From assembly GCF_001442755.1 (NCBI RefSeq), contig NZ_CP006371.1, forward strand, positions 37,356 to 101,355: 64,000 bases of DNA, read 5' to 3'. The position numbers and the translations under genes are program-made. Of this stretch, positions 42,802 to 52,622 are shown in pieces (position 1 is the first letter of the stretch; each line of letters begins with the position of its first letter). Origin of the DNA: Aureimonas sp. AU20. GTDB taxonomy: Bacteria > Pseudomonadota > Alphaproteobacteria > Rhizobiales > Rhizobiaceae. The notes beneath the pieces were generated by a model. That model saw nothing but the letters and a program-made list of their open reading frames with translations, did no database searches and was not told the origin of the DNA.

Positions 42802-43390
42802 TGGGCGCGGGCGAGTGAGGCGACACGCTGCCACGCCTGTAGAATCGCGCGCCGCACTTGTCGTCAAGCCACAAGCTTGGCTAGTCAGTGGAAGATTCCG
42901 GGGGCTTCGCTCTCCACATCACAGCTGCTTCCGGCTCGTAGTCGGCGACCCTAGCGAGGCGAAGGGCGCCGAAGAGCAACTAGGCGAGACGCTCGAGAAC
43001 GCTGACAACCGCCCCGGGCTCAGGGCCATTGTATCCACGCTTGTTGAGGTTTCGCGCTAGGGCCCCCCTCGAGGGGTTCGTACCAGCATCTTCGGCCCCC
43101 ATGAGTTCCGTCGTATGACGTTGAGGCAGAGATGTTCGATCCGATCGTCGCGGGACAGGTGGTCGCGCCGATGAACAACCTAATGCTGGGCAATGCCGAA
43201 GTTAACCCTTCGCCAGCCTACACCTGCATCTTGGGCGGAACACCGTTCTCCGTAATTTCGGTTTTGCTAAACTGTGCCCGTCACCGTCATATTCGCAGAA
43301 GTATTTTAACCGTGGGGCTGAAGGCTGCGTTCACATCATCCTGATACGGTCTCGCCCGTCCGGCTTGAGTGTCGGGACGGAGTGTCGAAC
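42802..43390. other. Intergenic region of about 590 bases
   Basis: I see no convincing gene. A frame ending at 43060 contains EAKGAEEQLGETLENADNRPGL and stops at 43058, which could be a fragment of an unknown protein, but no start or family is visible. The region lies between the cyclase and the GGDEF-EAL gene. Confidence 0.35.
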
Positions 43391-45322
43391 ATGATCGAAT
43401 GGATGAAGCTGCGAACACTTGAGCCAGAACTGGCCGTCGCCCAGTTCGCCGAGCTTCGCCAGCAAGTTCCGATGCTGTACGTGCTGCTCGCAGTCAACAC
43501 CGCAGCCGCCGCTTATACCCACTACGAATTGGCACCGACTTGGCTGACGGTTTGGATTCCAGGTGCGCTGATCAGTGTCGGCATCCTCCGCTTGGTAACA
43601 TGGCACCTGCGCCCGACGTCGAACATCTCGCCCGATCTGGCGATCGCCTACCTGCAACGCACGGTCGTGTTGGGCGTCGCCATCGCTTTGGCCTTCGTGG
43701 CATGGGCCCTCATGCTCACGCATTATGGCGGGAGTGCCGAAGAGGCCCACATTGCTATCTACATCGCGATCACGGTGATCGGGTGTATCTTCTGCCTCTT
43801 CCCGCTTCCTCAAGCGGCGGTATCGACCACTGTCACTGTGACAATACCCTATCTCGTCTATTACGCATCGCTCGGTGACCCAGTCTACGCCGCTATTGCC
43901 GTTAATATCCTCCTCGTTACACTAGTGATGATGCGCGTTCTATTCAACAATCACCGGAGCTTCGCCGAGCGGGTTCGGCTTAACGGCGCCGTGACCGCTC
44001 TATCACTGTCCGACCATCTCACCGGGCTACCGAACCGCCGGCACTTTTTTGCCGAGCTCGAGCGCCGTGCGGCAGCACCCCGCGACATCCTCTCCTGTCT
44101 CAAGCTATCCGTCGGCGTGCTCGACCTCGACCGCTTCAAGGCAGTCAACGATAGCTACGGTCATGCGGCGGGCGACGAGCTGCTTCAGCAGGTTGCCAAG
44201 CGCCTGTTGGATGTGTTTCCCGCGGAAGCAGTGATGGTCCGGCTCGGCGGTGACGAGTTCGCCTTCATCCTCGATGCGGACGCCGCGATGGTCAAGGCGC
44301 TGGCCGAGGAGGCTTGCAGCGAACTCACGCGGCCATTCGTCCTTCAGGTCGCTACCGTGGCCCTGGGAGCGTCGTGCGGAATTGCCATGGGTCGCGAACC
44401 GCGCAGCGAGGGGAGTCTGTACGACGCGGCGGACTATGCACTGTACGCTAGCAAGCGGGACCGCCGAGGAACAGTGACCGTCTATTCGGCGGAGCATGCG
44501 CAGCGCGTTCGGGACGACCGGCAGATCGAGGCGGCACTCCAGGCCGCCGACCTCGAGCGGGAGCTTGAGGTCGTCGTCCAACCTATCGTGGAAGGCGCCG
44601 AGGCTGGCGCTCTTGCGGTCGAGGCACTCGCGCGCTGGACCAGCCCTCAGCTCGGAACCGTGTCGCCGGCTGTATTCATTCCCATCGCCGAGCGAACCGG
44701 CGCGATCCACCGCATGACGCTCGTGCTGTTCGCCAAAGCCCTGGAGTGCGCCGAAAGCCTGCCGCCAGGTGTGAGGCTCTCCTTCAATCTTTCGGCCCAC
44801 GACCTCGCCAGCCCGAAAACGATGCTCAGCCTGCTCACCATGATCCGAAGGTCTTCGGTCTATCCCGGCAGTCTTATTTTCGAACTGACCGAGACTTCCC
44901 TCTTGCACGACTTGGAGGCAGCCGAGACGTCTATCGCGATGTTGAGAGCGGTTGGAGCCCTAATCGCCCTCGACGACTTCGGTACGGGCTACTCAAGCCT
45001 TGAGTACCTCCGGCGCCTGCCGATCGATAAGGTCAAGATCGACAGGGGGTTCATCGTCGACCTCGATAAGCCCGGCGGTCGCGAGATGTTGGCGGGCATC
45101 TTCGCGCTTTGCGACCGCATGGGCATGGCCTGCATCGCGGAGGGTGTAGAGGACGAGCGTCAATACGATGCATTGCTCGAACTTGGGTGTCCCTCGTTCC
45201 AGGGCTACCTCTTCGCCAGACCCATGCCAATCGATTCCTTCCTCGAATGGAACAAAGATAAACTAAGGCAGGCCGCGTCTGTAGGGAGCAGACGCCATGA
45301 GCGCTCGGAGGAGAAGCTGTAA
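43391..45322 (+). CDS. Membrane GGDEF-EAL c-di-GMP enzyme
   Basis: A 643-residue protein with about five to six predicted membrane helices in the first 190 residues. It continues with GGDEF (SDHLTGLPNRRHF, LDLDRFKAVNDSYGHAAGDELL, RLGGDEFAFI) and EAL (VEALARWTSP, NLSAHDL, ELTETSLL, LDDFGTGYSSLEYL, KIDRGF, AEGVEDE). The catalytic motifs of both domains are present; there is no I-site. The ATG at 43391 is chosen because GGACGGAG lies about 8 bases upstream; a GTG at 43382 abuts it. The next feature downstream is a decayed GGDEF gene. Confidence 0.92.
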   Translation: MIEWMKLRTLEPELAVAQFAELRQQVPMLYVLLAVNTAAAAYTHYELAPTWLTVWIPGALISVGILRLVTWHLRPTSNISPDLAIAYLQRTVVLGVAIALAFVAWALMLTHYGGSAEEAHIAIYIAITVIGCIFCLFPLPQAAVSTTVTVTIPYLVYYASLGDPVYAAIAVNILLVTLVMMRVLFNNHRSFAERVRLNGAVTALSLSDHLTGLPNRRHFFAELERRAAAPRDILSCLKLSVGVLDLDRFKAVNDSYGHAAGDELLQQVAKRLLDVFPAEAVMVRLGGDEFAFILDADAAMVKALAEEACSELTRPFVLQVATVALGASCGIAMGREPRSEGSLYDAADYALYASKRDRRGTVTVYSAEHAQRVRDDRQIEAALQAADLERELEVVVQPIVEGAEAGALAVEALARWTSPQLGTVSPAVFIPIAERTGAIHRMTLVLFAKALECAESLPPGVRLSFNLSAHDLASPKTMLSLLTMIRRSSVYPGSLIFELTETSLLHDLEAAETSIAMLRAVGALIALDDFGTGYSSLEYLRRLPIDKVKIDRGFIVDLDKPGGREMLAGIFALCDRMGMACIAEGVEDERQYDALLELGCPSFQGYLFARPMPIDSFLEWNKDKLRQAASVGSRRHERSEEKL

Positions 45323-45398
45323 CCTATCGGTTAGAAAGTCGATATCCCCGAGCGTCATCGACAGGCTGTCAGTGCTTGAAACGCGGCACCTAGCGGCG

Positions 45399-45742
45399 GA
45401 GGCCGGAGACGATGATCTGCGCCAAGTGGACACAGGCTACAAAGCGAGCAATTCGAAGAATGTTTCGCCCCGCGCCTTGAGGGAGACAAGTTCGTGGCCA
45501 TCCTGTCCCGTGCCCCGAACTGTTCGCAGGTCCACCGACTAATCCATCGGTCGCTTAGCGACTTGGACATAGTCACAGAGGTGTCCGGACAAATGGCAAG
45601 GATGTCAGGGACGGTCGGCGTCGCTTGGTTCGGTCGAGACCGCCCGAACGCGAGGGGATCCTCCGCAGAGCCGACGCCGCCCTGTACGAAGCGAAGCGTA
45701 CGCGCAAGGGGACCGCTTGTACGTACGGAGATACCCACGTGA
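45399..45742 (+). pseudogene. Decayed GGDEF gene fragment
   Basis: Three GGDEF landmarks occur in three different frames. EAGDDDLRQV at 45399 corresponds to HxAGDxLLxxV, EGDKFVAIL at 45479 to GGDEFVAIL, and RADAALYEAKRTRKG at 45664 to the C-terminal RADxALYxAK. The order and spacing fit one cyclase domain broken by at least two frameshifts and substitutions. The IS66 element is inserted 41 bases downstream. Confidence 0.8.
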
Positions 45743-45867
45743 GGCGGCTTGCCGGATAGGCGTCAAGCGATCTCGCTTTGAACGTAAGCGTCGTCCCGAC
45801 CGCACCTTGCTGAGGGCGAGGTAGGCGTCGAGTCTGAGCCCTTCGCGTTGCAGGAGGGCTTGGAGCT

Positions 45868-46329
45868 ATGTCGATGTCATGTGCCGATGCTGGCCCGGAG
45901 CCGGTTCGGCGGTTCGAGGTGTTCACGGGCGCGGGCCGTCGGCGCGAATGGAGCGATGAGGTGAAGGCTGCGATCGTTGCCGAGAGCTATTCGGGCCTGG
46001 AGAGCGTGAGCGCGGTGGCTCGCCGCCATGGGCTCGGCCATTCCCAGCTCTTCACCTGGCGCCGCCAGCTTCGCGGACCGATGAATGACGCCGATCGAGC
46101 TTCGCCGCTTTTGCCCTCACCGGTCATCGAGCAACGCTTCGTGCCGGTGGTGGTCGCGGCGGCGAGCGTGGAGACTAAGGGTCCGGCGCGCAAGCGACGT
46201 CCGCGCTCCGCCGGCAAGGCAGGCCCAACGATCGAACTGGAGATCGACGGCGTCTCGGTGCGGATCCCCAATGGCACCGACCCGCGCACGATCACGGCGG
46301 TGATACAGGCGTTGAAGGGCTCATCGTGA
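45868..46329 (+). CDS. tnpA: IS66 TnpA-type protein
   Basis: A 153-residue DNA-binding protein of IS66 elements. The helix-turn-helix reads EWSDEVKAAIVAESYSGLESVSAVARRHGLGHSQLFTWRRQL, as in IS66 TnpA and related IS3 OrfA proteins. The C-terminal basic part (KGPARKRRPRSAGKAGP) is typical. Its stop overlaps the start of the tnpB-type gene. Confidence 0.92.
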   Translation: MSMSCADAGPEPVRRFEVFTGAGRRREWSDEVKAAIVAESYSGLESVSAVARRHGLGHSQLFTWRRQLRGPMNDADRASPLLPSPVIEQRFVPVVVAAASVETKGPARKRRPRSAGKAGPTIELEIDGVSVRIPNGTDPRTITAVIQALKGSS

Positions 46330-46682
46330 TCGGCCCCTCGGGCTCGGTCCGGGTGATGGTGGCGACCAAGCCGGTGGACTTCCGCAAGGGCGCCGAAGGG
46401 CTGGCGGCCCTGGTGCGCGACACGATGGGCGCCGATCCCTTCTCGGGCGCGGTCTACGTGTTCCGCGCCAAGCGGGCCGATCGGATCAAGCTGGTGTTCT
46501 GGGACGGCACGGGCGTCGTCCTCGTCGCCAAACGCCTGGAGGACGGCGAGTTCCGCTGGCCGAAGGCGCAGGACGCCGTGCTGCATCTGACAGCGGCCCA
46601 GCTCTCGGCGCTCCTGGAAGGCCTCGACTGGCGCCGCGTCCATGCCGTGCGGGAGACCCGTGTGCCGGCTCTGCCAGGCTGA
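46326..46682 (+). CDS. tnpB: IS66 TnpB-type (Orf2-like) protein
   Basis: A 118-residue IS66 Orf2-like protein. Signature segments are VMVATKPVDFRKGAEGLAALV, FSGAVYVFRAKRADRIKLVFWDG and FRWPKAQDAVLHLTAAQL. It is required with TnpA and TnpC for transposition in IS66; its exact role is unknown. Its start overlaps tnpA by four bases. Confidence 0.94.
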   Translation: MIGPSGSVRVMVATKPVDFRKGAEGLAALVRDTMGADPFSGAVYVFRAKRADRIKLVFWDGTGVVLVAKRLEDGEFRWPKAQDAVLHLTAAQLSALLEGLDWRRVHAVRETRVPALPG

Positions 46683-46737
46683 CGTAGGAGCGGCAAAGCC
46701 TGTTGCCGCTGGGATTGGGAGGTGATTCACTGGCTCT

Positions 46738-48273
46738 ATGACCCTAGCGGCCGACACGCTTCCCGACGATCCCAGCACGCTCAAGGCGATGCTGATCGCC
46801 GAGCGGCTGCGCGCCGAGCGGCTCGAGCAGATCATCAAGGAGTTGCAGCGTCACCGCTTCGGCCGCCGCGCCGAGACGCTGCCCGAGGACCAGCTCCTGC
46901 TCGGGCTGGAAGACGTCGAGCAGGGCGTGGCCGACGACGAAGCGGCCGAAGAAGCTTCCGCTCCGAAGGCGAAGGCCGAACGGGCCGTCCGCCGCCGGGC
47001 GAACCGGGGTTCGCTGCCCGCTCATCTGCCGCGGATCGAGACCGTCGTCGACATCGAGGACAAGGTCTGTCCCTGCTGCCGGCATGCGCTGCACGTGATC
47101 GGCGAAGATGTCGCCGAGCGTCTCGACATCGTCCCAGCCCAGTTCCGGGTGCTGGTGACGCGGCGCCCGCGCTACGGCTGCCGGGCCTGCGAGGGCGTCG
47201 TGGTCCAGGCTCCCGCGCCGGCACGGCTGATCGAGGGCGGTATGCCCACCGAAGCGACCGTTGCGCAGGTGCTCGTCTCCAAGTTCGCCGACCACCTGCC
47301 GCTCTACCGCCAGGCTCAGATCTACGCCCGGCAGGGTGTCCATCTCGATCGTTCGACGTTGGCCGACTGGGTCGGGCGTGCCGCCTTCCTGCTGCGGCCC
47401 GTCCACGAACGGCTGCTCGGTCATCTGAAGGCCTCTTCCAAGCTCTTCGCCGACGAGACCACGGCGCCGGTGCTCGATCCCGGCCTCGGCCGGACCAAAA
47501 CCGGCCAACTCTTCGCCTATGCCCGCGACGATCGCCCCTGGCAGGGAGCCGATCCGCCTGCCGTTGTCTTCGTCTATGCCCCCGACCGCAAGGCCGAGCG
47601 TCCGGTCGAGCATCTGCAGGGCTTCACCGGCACGCTGCAGGTCGACGGTTATGCCGGCTATCGGGCGTTGGCCGACAAGGGCGAGGTGAAGCTCGCCTTC
47701 TGCTGGGCGCACGTGCGACGCAAGTTCTACGAACTCGCCGCTGCCGGTCCCGCACCGATCGCATCGGAGGCGCTGGAGCGCATCGCTGCGCTCTACCGGA
47801 TCGAGACCGAGATCCGCGGACGATCCGCCGAGGTGCGTCGCCTCGTGCGCCAGGACCTCACCCGGCCGCTTCTCGACGCACTCGAAGCCCTGCTGCGCGA
47901 GAAGCTCACGCTGATCAGCCAGAAGACCAAGCTCGCTGAGGCCATCCGCTACGCGCTCTCACGCTGGGAAGGCCTGTCCCGCTTCCTCGACGACGGGCGC
48001 GTCGAGCTGGACAACAACGTTGTCGAGCGCTCGATCCGTCCGCTCGCCCTGACGCGAAAGAACGCCCTCTTTGCTGGATCCGACGCAGGCGCTCGACACT
48101 GGGCCGTCATCGCCTCACTCGTCGAGACCTGCAAACTCAACGGCGTCGATCCACAGGTCTACCTAGCCGATGTCATCACCCGCATCGTTCAGGCCCATCC
48201 CAACCGCGGCATCGACGAACTCATGCCGTGGCGGTTCAAATCCGCTGAGACTGCGCTCGCAGCCGTGGCCTGA
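46738..48273 (+). CDS. tnpC: IS66 transposase TnpC
   Basis: A 511-residue IS66 transposase. The N-terminal leucine-rich coil (LKAMLIAERLRAERLEQIIKEL) is followed by a zinc-binding segment (KVCPCCRHALHVIG), then the DDE-type core with LFADETTAPVLDPG, LQVDGYAGYRALA and NNVVERSIRPLALTRKNALFAGS. It catalyses movement of the element. The frame is intact, so the element may still be active. Confidence 0.95.
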   Translation: MTLAADTLPDDPSTLKAMLIAERLRAERLEQIIKELQRHRFGRRAETLPEDQLLLGLEDVEQGVADDEAAEEASAPKAKAERAVRRRANRGSLPAHLPRIETVVDIEDKVCPCCRHALHVIGEDVAERLDIVPAQFRVLVTRRPRYGCRACEGVVVQAPAPARLIEGGMPTEATVAQVLVSKFADHLPLYRQAQIYARQGVHLDRSTLADWVGRAAFLLRPVHERLLGHLKASSKLFADETTAPVLDPGLGRTKTGQLFAYARDDRPWQGADPPAVVFVYAPDRKAERPVEHLQGFTGTLQVDGYAGYRALADKGEVKLAFCWAHVRRKFYELAAAGPAPIASEALERIAALYRIETEIRGRSAEVRRLVRQDLTRPLLDALEALLREKLTLISQKTKLAEAIRYALSRWEGLSRFLDDGRVELDNNVVERSIRPLALTRKNALFAGSDAGARHWAVIASLVETCKLNGVDPQVYLADVITRIVQAHPNRGIDELMPWRFKSAETALAAVA

Positions 48274-48337
48274 GGACAGCGCTTACCTTTGAACGAACAA
48301 ACGGCGTCGTTCGTGTTGGCTTGGCAGTTGGGATCAG

Positions 48338-49273
48338 CTAACCCAGCCTTTGCCGCGCGAGCCATTGCGTTGGCGTCAGATGAAGTTCGGAGCGGAAGGC
48401 TGCGCGCAGGGCATGGGCGTTGGGGAAGCCGCTGCGTATGGCCACGTCGTCGAACCCGCGGGCGCCCGCTGCCAAAATCTCCTGCGCCCGCGCCAAGCGC
48501 GCATGTTTCAACCACGTCCCAAGATTGCCCCCGGTTCGCGCCCGGATATGCCGCGTGAGGCTGCGTCGACTCATACCCGCCTTCTCGGCGAGCGCATCGA
48601 GCGAGGGGGCGAGCATCGGGTCCGCACGCACCTCTTCGAGCAATTGGGTAGCGCGCCGGTTGGCCGAGGATCCGAGAGTGGGACTCTCGATCAACTGAGG
48701 TTGGGTGCCGGCTCGTTGCGGGGCCACCACGAGATGGCGGGCGACCCGGTTGGCTTCGCCCGTCCCGGACATCCGGGCAACAAGATGAAGGCAGCAGTCG
48801 ACGCCCGAGGCGATGCCCGCAGAGGTTATGACCTGACCTTCATCGACGAAGAGCGCGCCGGCATCCACGGTGACGCTTGGGTAGCGTGCCTTAAGGGTCT
48901 GAGTACGCGACCAATGCGTCGTCGCCCGCCGCCCATCGAGCAGACCGGCCTCGGCCAACCCGAACGCCCCCAGGCACAAGCCGACCACGATCGCGCCGCG
49001 CGCATGAGCGGCCAGCAGTGCGGCCACGATGTCGGCGGAAACGGCTTCGTCCGCGTCCCGCCAACCCGGTAGGATGACGATGTCGGCATCGTGCGTCGCT
49101 TCAAGCGACAGGTTCGCTTCGATGGTCAGGCCGCCGCTGGCGGAAAGACGTAGCGCACTGGAGCACACATCGACCCGATACTCAGATCGGAGGAATGGTT
49201 CTGCGAACACCGCGAGCGGCGTCGACAGCATGAAGGGGCTGATGCGGTCGTAAGCGATAACGGCAATGCGCAT
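48338..49273 (-). CDS. GlxA-like transcriptional regulator (DJ-1/PfpI + AraC)
   Basis: A 311-residue protein. The N-terminal DJ-1/PfpI-type domain contains DIVILPGWRDADE and VVGLCLGAFGLAEAGLLDGRRATTHW, with a cysteine at the nucleophile-elbow position. The C-terminal AraC domain has SLDALAEKAGMSRRSLTRHIRARTG and FDDVAIRSGFPNAHALRAAFRSELHLTP. It is divergent from the isochorismatase-like gene at 49367, with under 100 bases between the starts, and probably regulates it. Confidence 0.92.
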   Translation of the reverse strand: MRIAVIAYDRISPFMLSTPLAVFAEPFLRSEYRVDVCSSALRLSASGGLTIEANLSLEATHDADIVILPGWRDADEAVSADIVAALLAAHARGAIVVGLCLGAFGLAEAGLLDGRRATTHWSRTQTLKARYPSVTVDAGALFVDEGQVITSAGIASGVDCCLHLVARMSGTGEANRVARHLVVAPQRAGTQPQLIESPTLGSSANRRATQLLEEVRADPMLAPSLDALAEKAGMSRRSLTRHIRARTGGNLGTWLKHARLARAQEILAAGARGFDDVAIRSGFPNAHALRAAFRSELHLTPTQWLARQRLG

Positions 49274-49366
49274 TGGCCCGATCTAGCAGAAGAATGGCCA
49301 TCGGGACACTCGTTCGAGGACGATTGGCGAGGCTAAGGTCCGCCACGACAAGCCAAGGAGCCTACC

Positions 49367-49870
49367 GTGCCTCGCACTTTTCTCGTGATCGACATCCAGA
49401 ACGACTACTTTTCAGGAGGTGCCTTGCCGCTCTGGCAGGCAGCAGAAACGGAAGCACGCATCATTGCGGCAATCGCCCAAGCACGATCGGGCGGCGACAA
49501 GGTCGTGCTTGTCCAACACATTTCTAAAGACCGAACGGGGCTTTTCGCGAACGGCGCACCAGGCACTGCCCTGCGTCCGGCGATCCTCGCAGCGGCCGCT
49601 GACGCGCCGATTATCACGAAGCGTTATGCCGATGCCTTCCAGGACACCGAACTTGCCAAGCATCTGGACGTGGACAGTGAATTGCTGATCTGCGGAATGA
49701 TGACACAGAACTGCGTCGTGTTCACCGCGATGTCCGCGGTAGCCGAGAGTTTCCAGCGACGCGTGGTCGCCGATCTCTGCACCGCGCCGACCGAACCCGT
49801 CCATCGCATCGCGGTCAGTGCGCTGCGTTCAAAGCTCGATGTCGTGACCGTTGAGGAGGCGTTTGTCTGA
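49367..49870 (+). CDS. Isochorismatase-family cysteine hydrolase
   Basis: A 167-residue hydrolase with the family triad: Asp9 (LVIDIQNDY), Lys85 (IITKRYADAF) and Cys116 (LLICGMMTQNCV). Relatives are nicotinamidases and other amidases; the substrate here is unknown. The GTG start at 49367 has AAGGAG about 7 bases upstream. It is divergent from the GlxA-like regulator, so substrate-dependent induction is likely (inference). Confidence 0.92.
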   Translation: MPRTFLVIDIQNDYFSGGALPLWQAAETEARIIAAIAQARSGGDKVVLVQHISKDRTGLFANGAPGTALRPAILAAAADAPIITKRYADAFQDTELAKHLDVDSELLICGMMTQNCVVFTAMSAVAESFQRRVVADLCTAPTEPVHRIAVSALRSKLDVVTVEEAFV

Positions 49871-49998
49871 CCGGACATCCCGCCCGACGCAGCACCCCGA
49901 GCACGTTCGGCGACCCGCGGCCGCTCAACGCCCGGGACGCTTGGATATCTCTGCCGCGCTAGTTCAACACCCACCGGCAATTCCTTTGAAGACCGAAG

Positions 49999-50313
49999 TC
50001 ACTTCAGCTTCAGAAACCCTTCGGAAACGGCTGCCGTCACATCGAGTTCAAACTCCCGCAATTCCGAGTTTTTGATTATGGTCCGGCAACCTTCCTCCTC
50101 CAAATGGATCACGTAGCGGCTTGGAATATGTCTTATAAGATGGGAGCCATAATGGGTCGTCCATTCACGAAAACCTTCGTAGGGTCCTGCAGGGAGCATA
50201 AAACTCGTCACCTGAAATGCCTTCTCGGCATAGTACGCTTGCAGGGCCGCGATCCTATGCATGCCTATGCCAGCTTCCGATAATAAGACCAAGCGGATTT
50301 CGTATTTTTTCAT
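49999..50313 (-). CDS. Hypothetical protein, AT-richer gene
   Basis: A 104-residue protein of unknown family. Visible features are an N-terminal beta/alpha-like start (MKKYEIRLVLLSEAGIGMHRIAALQAYYAEKAF), a repeated basic/aromatic middle (WTTHYGSHLIRHIPSRYVIHLEEEG) and a charged C-terminus (FELDVTAAVSEGFLKLK). Codon use is clearly lower in GC than its neighbours. It lies just downstream of the chemoreceptor gene, on the same strand, and may share its origin. Confidence 0.6.
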   Translation of the reverse strand: MKKYEIRLVLLSEAGIGMHRIAALQAYYAEKAFQVTSFMLPAGPYEGFREWTTHYGSHLIRHIPSRYVIHLEEEGCRTIIKNSELREFELDVTAAVSEGFLKLK

Positions 50314-50345
50314 CGTTCAAGCGAATTCTCCTATCTCATTTATTC

Positions 50346-52094
50346 TTATGCACTTAGGCGTTCAAAACTGTTATCTTCAAGCATCATCTCAAAGCCGTTA
50401 GAAATTGGTTTTGATTCTTTACGATCGGAGTAGTGCAACCCCGTCTGTTTGTTCTGGCGATTTATGGTTCTGCTAAAAGTGGCATTGCTGGACGCTACAT
50501 CGTCGGGTGGTGAAACGTAGTTGGTAGAAGCTCGGGGCGATGGCTGCACGGCCGAACCGGTTTCCGCATCGTTCAGAGTGAAAAATGCGGTCCGCTCGCT
50601 GAGAACACCCGCTTCTGCCGATAGCTCGCCGGCAGTGGCAGCCATTTCGTTGGCAGACGCAGCATTGGTTTGCGTGACCTGATCGAGCTGCTGAATGGCC
50701 TGATTGATCTGCTCGATGCCGATCGATTGCTCTCGGCAAGCAGCCGAAATCTCCGACACAAGTTCAGCCGTGCGCCGGATGTCAGGGACAAGGACGTCGA
50801 GCATATGTCCTGCTTCTTCTGAAGAGGCCAATGTTTTGGCTGACAGTTCCCCGATCTCGAGGGCTGCATGCTGGGACCGCTCGGCAAGCTTACGCACTTC
50901 GGAGGCAACAACGGCAAACCCCTTGCCATGGCTACCGGCTCGTGCGGCTTCAATTGCTGCGTTCAGTGCGAGAAGATCGGTCTGACGAGCGATTTCCTGC
51001 ACGACTCGAATCCGTTCGGCAATGGTTCGCATCGCTTCCACCGCCTCCGATACGGCGACGCCGCTCTTCTCAGCACTGTGTGAGGCTTGGACGGCAATTT
51101 TCTCAGTCTGAGTGGCGTTGTCGGAGTTCTGACGCACGTTAGCCGTCATCTCTTCGACAGCAGCTGAAGCTTGTTCGGACGCTGCGGCCTGCTCCGTCGA
51201 ACCCGACGAGAGTTGGTCCGCCGTCATAGCTGATTGCGAAGATCCCCCCGCAACTTGAGAGGCGGACGTGCGAACGCTATGAACGATGGTGACCAAACGC
51301 AGGCGCATCTGGCAAAGATGATCCAGAAGATCGCCGATCTCGTCACGCCGCGAATGGACAATCCGCTGGGACAAATCCCCAGAGGCCATTCGATCGACAT
51401 TCTCTTCGATTTGGCGCACGCCTCTCATAAGAGACATCGCCATCCAGATCGCAAGGCCAGCGCCAACCGCAACTGCCGCTGCGATCATGGATATGAGTTG
51501 ATTACGAGTCGTCTCGTAGTCCGCTCGTGCTTCGTTGACGAAAGCGACAGCACGGTCCTGAGAGCGCTTTGTCAGCTGATTGAGGCGCTCACCGAGAGCG
51601 ACGGCCGCTGGCTTTTGTTGGTTTTGAAGAAAAGCGATTGCTGTTTGAAAGGCTGTTTGCCCACTGGGATTGGAAAGCGCATCAATATCCACAGCTGCGA
51701 CCAAGGCAAACGCGTCGTCCGAGACCGCCTTCAGGGACTCGACTGTCGGTTTGAAATCGGCGATCTCAGCTTTCCCGGCGGCGCTTTGCACTGAGTTGAT
51801 ATAGACCTCAGTCTCCTGAATGATCCGCGTCCATGTCGCCTCGTACTCGGTTTTCAATGTCGCCCGGTCCGCAACCGGTGTCGTTATATCCGTACGCAGA
51901 ATACGACGAACCCGCTCGAATTCGGTCGATAAGTTGCCGATCGCCTGAACTTGCTGAAACGGTCGATTAGCAAACTGCTCGAAGTGTTCGGCGTTGGCAG
52001 CCAGTGACCGCATCCCAACCACACCGACGCTGCTGGTAAGGACAAGAACGGCACCAAAGCTCAAGGCGAGCCGGGTTCGAAGAGAGAAACGCAT
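50346..52094 (-). CDS. Methyl-accepting chemotaxis protein
   Basis: A 582-residue transmembrane chemoreceptor. A first membrane helix ([20 protein letters not shown]) is followed by a four-helix-bundle ligand domain, a second helix ([24 protein letters not shown]), HAMP ([32 protein letters not shown]) and the signalling domain with its hairpin tip ([39 protein letters not shown]). It would signal to CheA/CheW; no che gene is in this window. The ATG at 52094 has a weak site (GCGAG). The gene is AT-richer than its surroundings, suggesting acquisition. Confidence 0.92.
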   Translation of the reverse strand: MRFSLRTRLALSFGAVLVLTSSVGVVGMRSLAANAEHFEQFANRPFQQVQAIGNLSTEFERVRRILRTDITTPVADRATLKTEYEATWTRIIQETEVYINSVQSAAGKAEIADFKPTVESLKAVSDDAFALVAAVDIDALSNPSGQTAFQTAIAFLQNQQKPAAVALGERLNQLTKRSQDRAVAFVNEARADYETTRNQLISMIAAAVAVGAGLAIWMAMSLMRGVRQIEENVDRMASGDLSQRIVHSRRDEIGDLLDHLCQMRLRLVTIVHSVRTSASQVAGGSSQSAMTADQLSSGSTEQAAASEQASAAVEEMTANVRQNSDNATQTEKIAVQASHSAEKSGVAVSEAVEAMRTIAERIRVVQEIARQTDLLALNAAIEAARAGSHGKGFAVVASEVRKLAERSQHAALEIGELSAKTLASSEEAGHMLDVLVPDIRRTAELVSEISAACREQSIGIEQINQAIQQLDQVTQTNAASANEMAATAGELSAEAGVLSERTAFFTLNDAETGSAVQPSPRASTNYVSPPDDVASSNATFSRTINRQNKQTGLHYSDRKESKPISNGFEMMLEDNSFERLSA

Positions 52095-52622
52095 GATCAA
52101 CTCGCCGAGTGAGGTCTATCGTGCATTCCTTATCGCCAAAAATGTTCGTTCGGACGTTAAAATCCAAACTCGAATGCAATGCTTAGGGAAAGACCTCTCG
52201 CCATGCTTTCCAATGAGTTATTTATCAACCATAAATAGTTTAAACCCCGAAGAGTTGTATTTTAGACAAGATTCCTAAACTTCGTCCGCTTCCATATGCA
52301 GTTTTATTTATAATTAAGAGGATAAACAATACTCCTGAGACGTTCACGCACGAAATGAATCGTAATAATGAATTTTTATATATTTTAATTCCTCGTGTTA
52401 GTCGATCAGCTCCGAAAAGGCAAATCTGTTTTCAACATAAAACAAATTATTTCTTCAAAAATGATTAATATACCAATATATTATGAGAAAACTATTCGAA
52501 TATTACTGTAAATTCTCTTTATGATAATTAGCTCCGCAGGAGCAACATGCAGCCGCAGGTCATGGCAAACCTATCTGATGAGCAAGTCGGGTTGACTAGA
52601 ATTTGAAATTCAGCAAAAACCA
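52095..52622. other. AT-rich region of about 500 bases upstream of the chemoreceptor
   Basis: No gene is seen. Bases 52200-52540 are strikingly AT-rich, with runs of A and T and many TATA-like motifs, in contrast to the GC-rich window. It probably contains the promoter of the chemoreceptor on the minus strand. GCTCCGCAGGAGC at about 52530-52543 forms a short 5-base stem. Confidence 0.5.

Larger units (their letters stand above)
45784..48286. mobile_element. Complete IS66-family insertion sequence with 8-bp target duplication
   Basis: A 2503-base element bounded by inverted ends GTAAGCG...GTCC: GTAAGCGTCGTCC on the left and the reverse complement GTAAGCGCTGTCC on the right. The 8 bases CTTTGAAC occur immediately outside both ends (45776-45783 and 48287-48294), the expected IS66 target duplication. 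Inside are three genes in order, tnpA-like, tnpB-like and tnpC-like, overlapping or closely spaced. All three frames appear intact. Confidence 0.95.

Noticed and set aside
43132..43344. 70-codon plus-strand open frame in the 590-base gap
   Set aside because: No ribosome binding site, no recognisable motif.
46744..47712. Minus-strand open frame of 322 codons inside the IS element
   Set aside because: Antisense shadow of TnpC.
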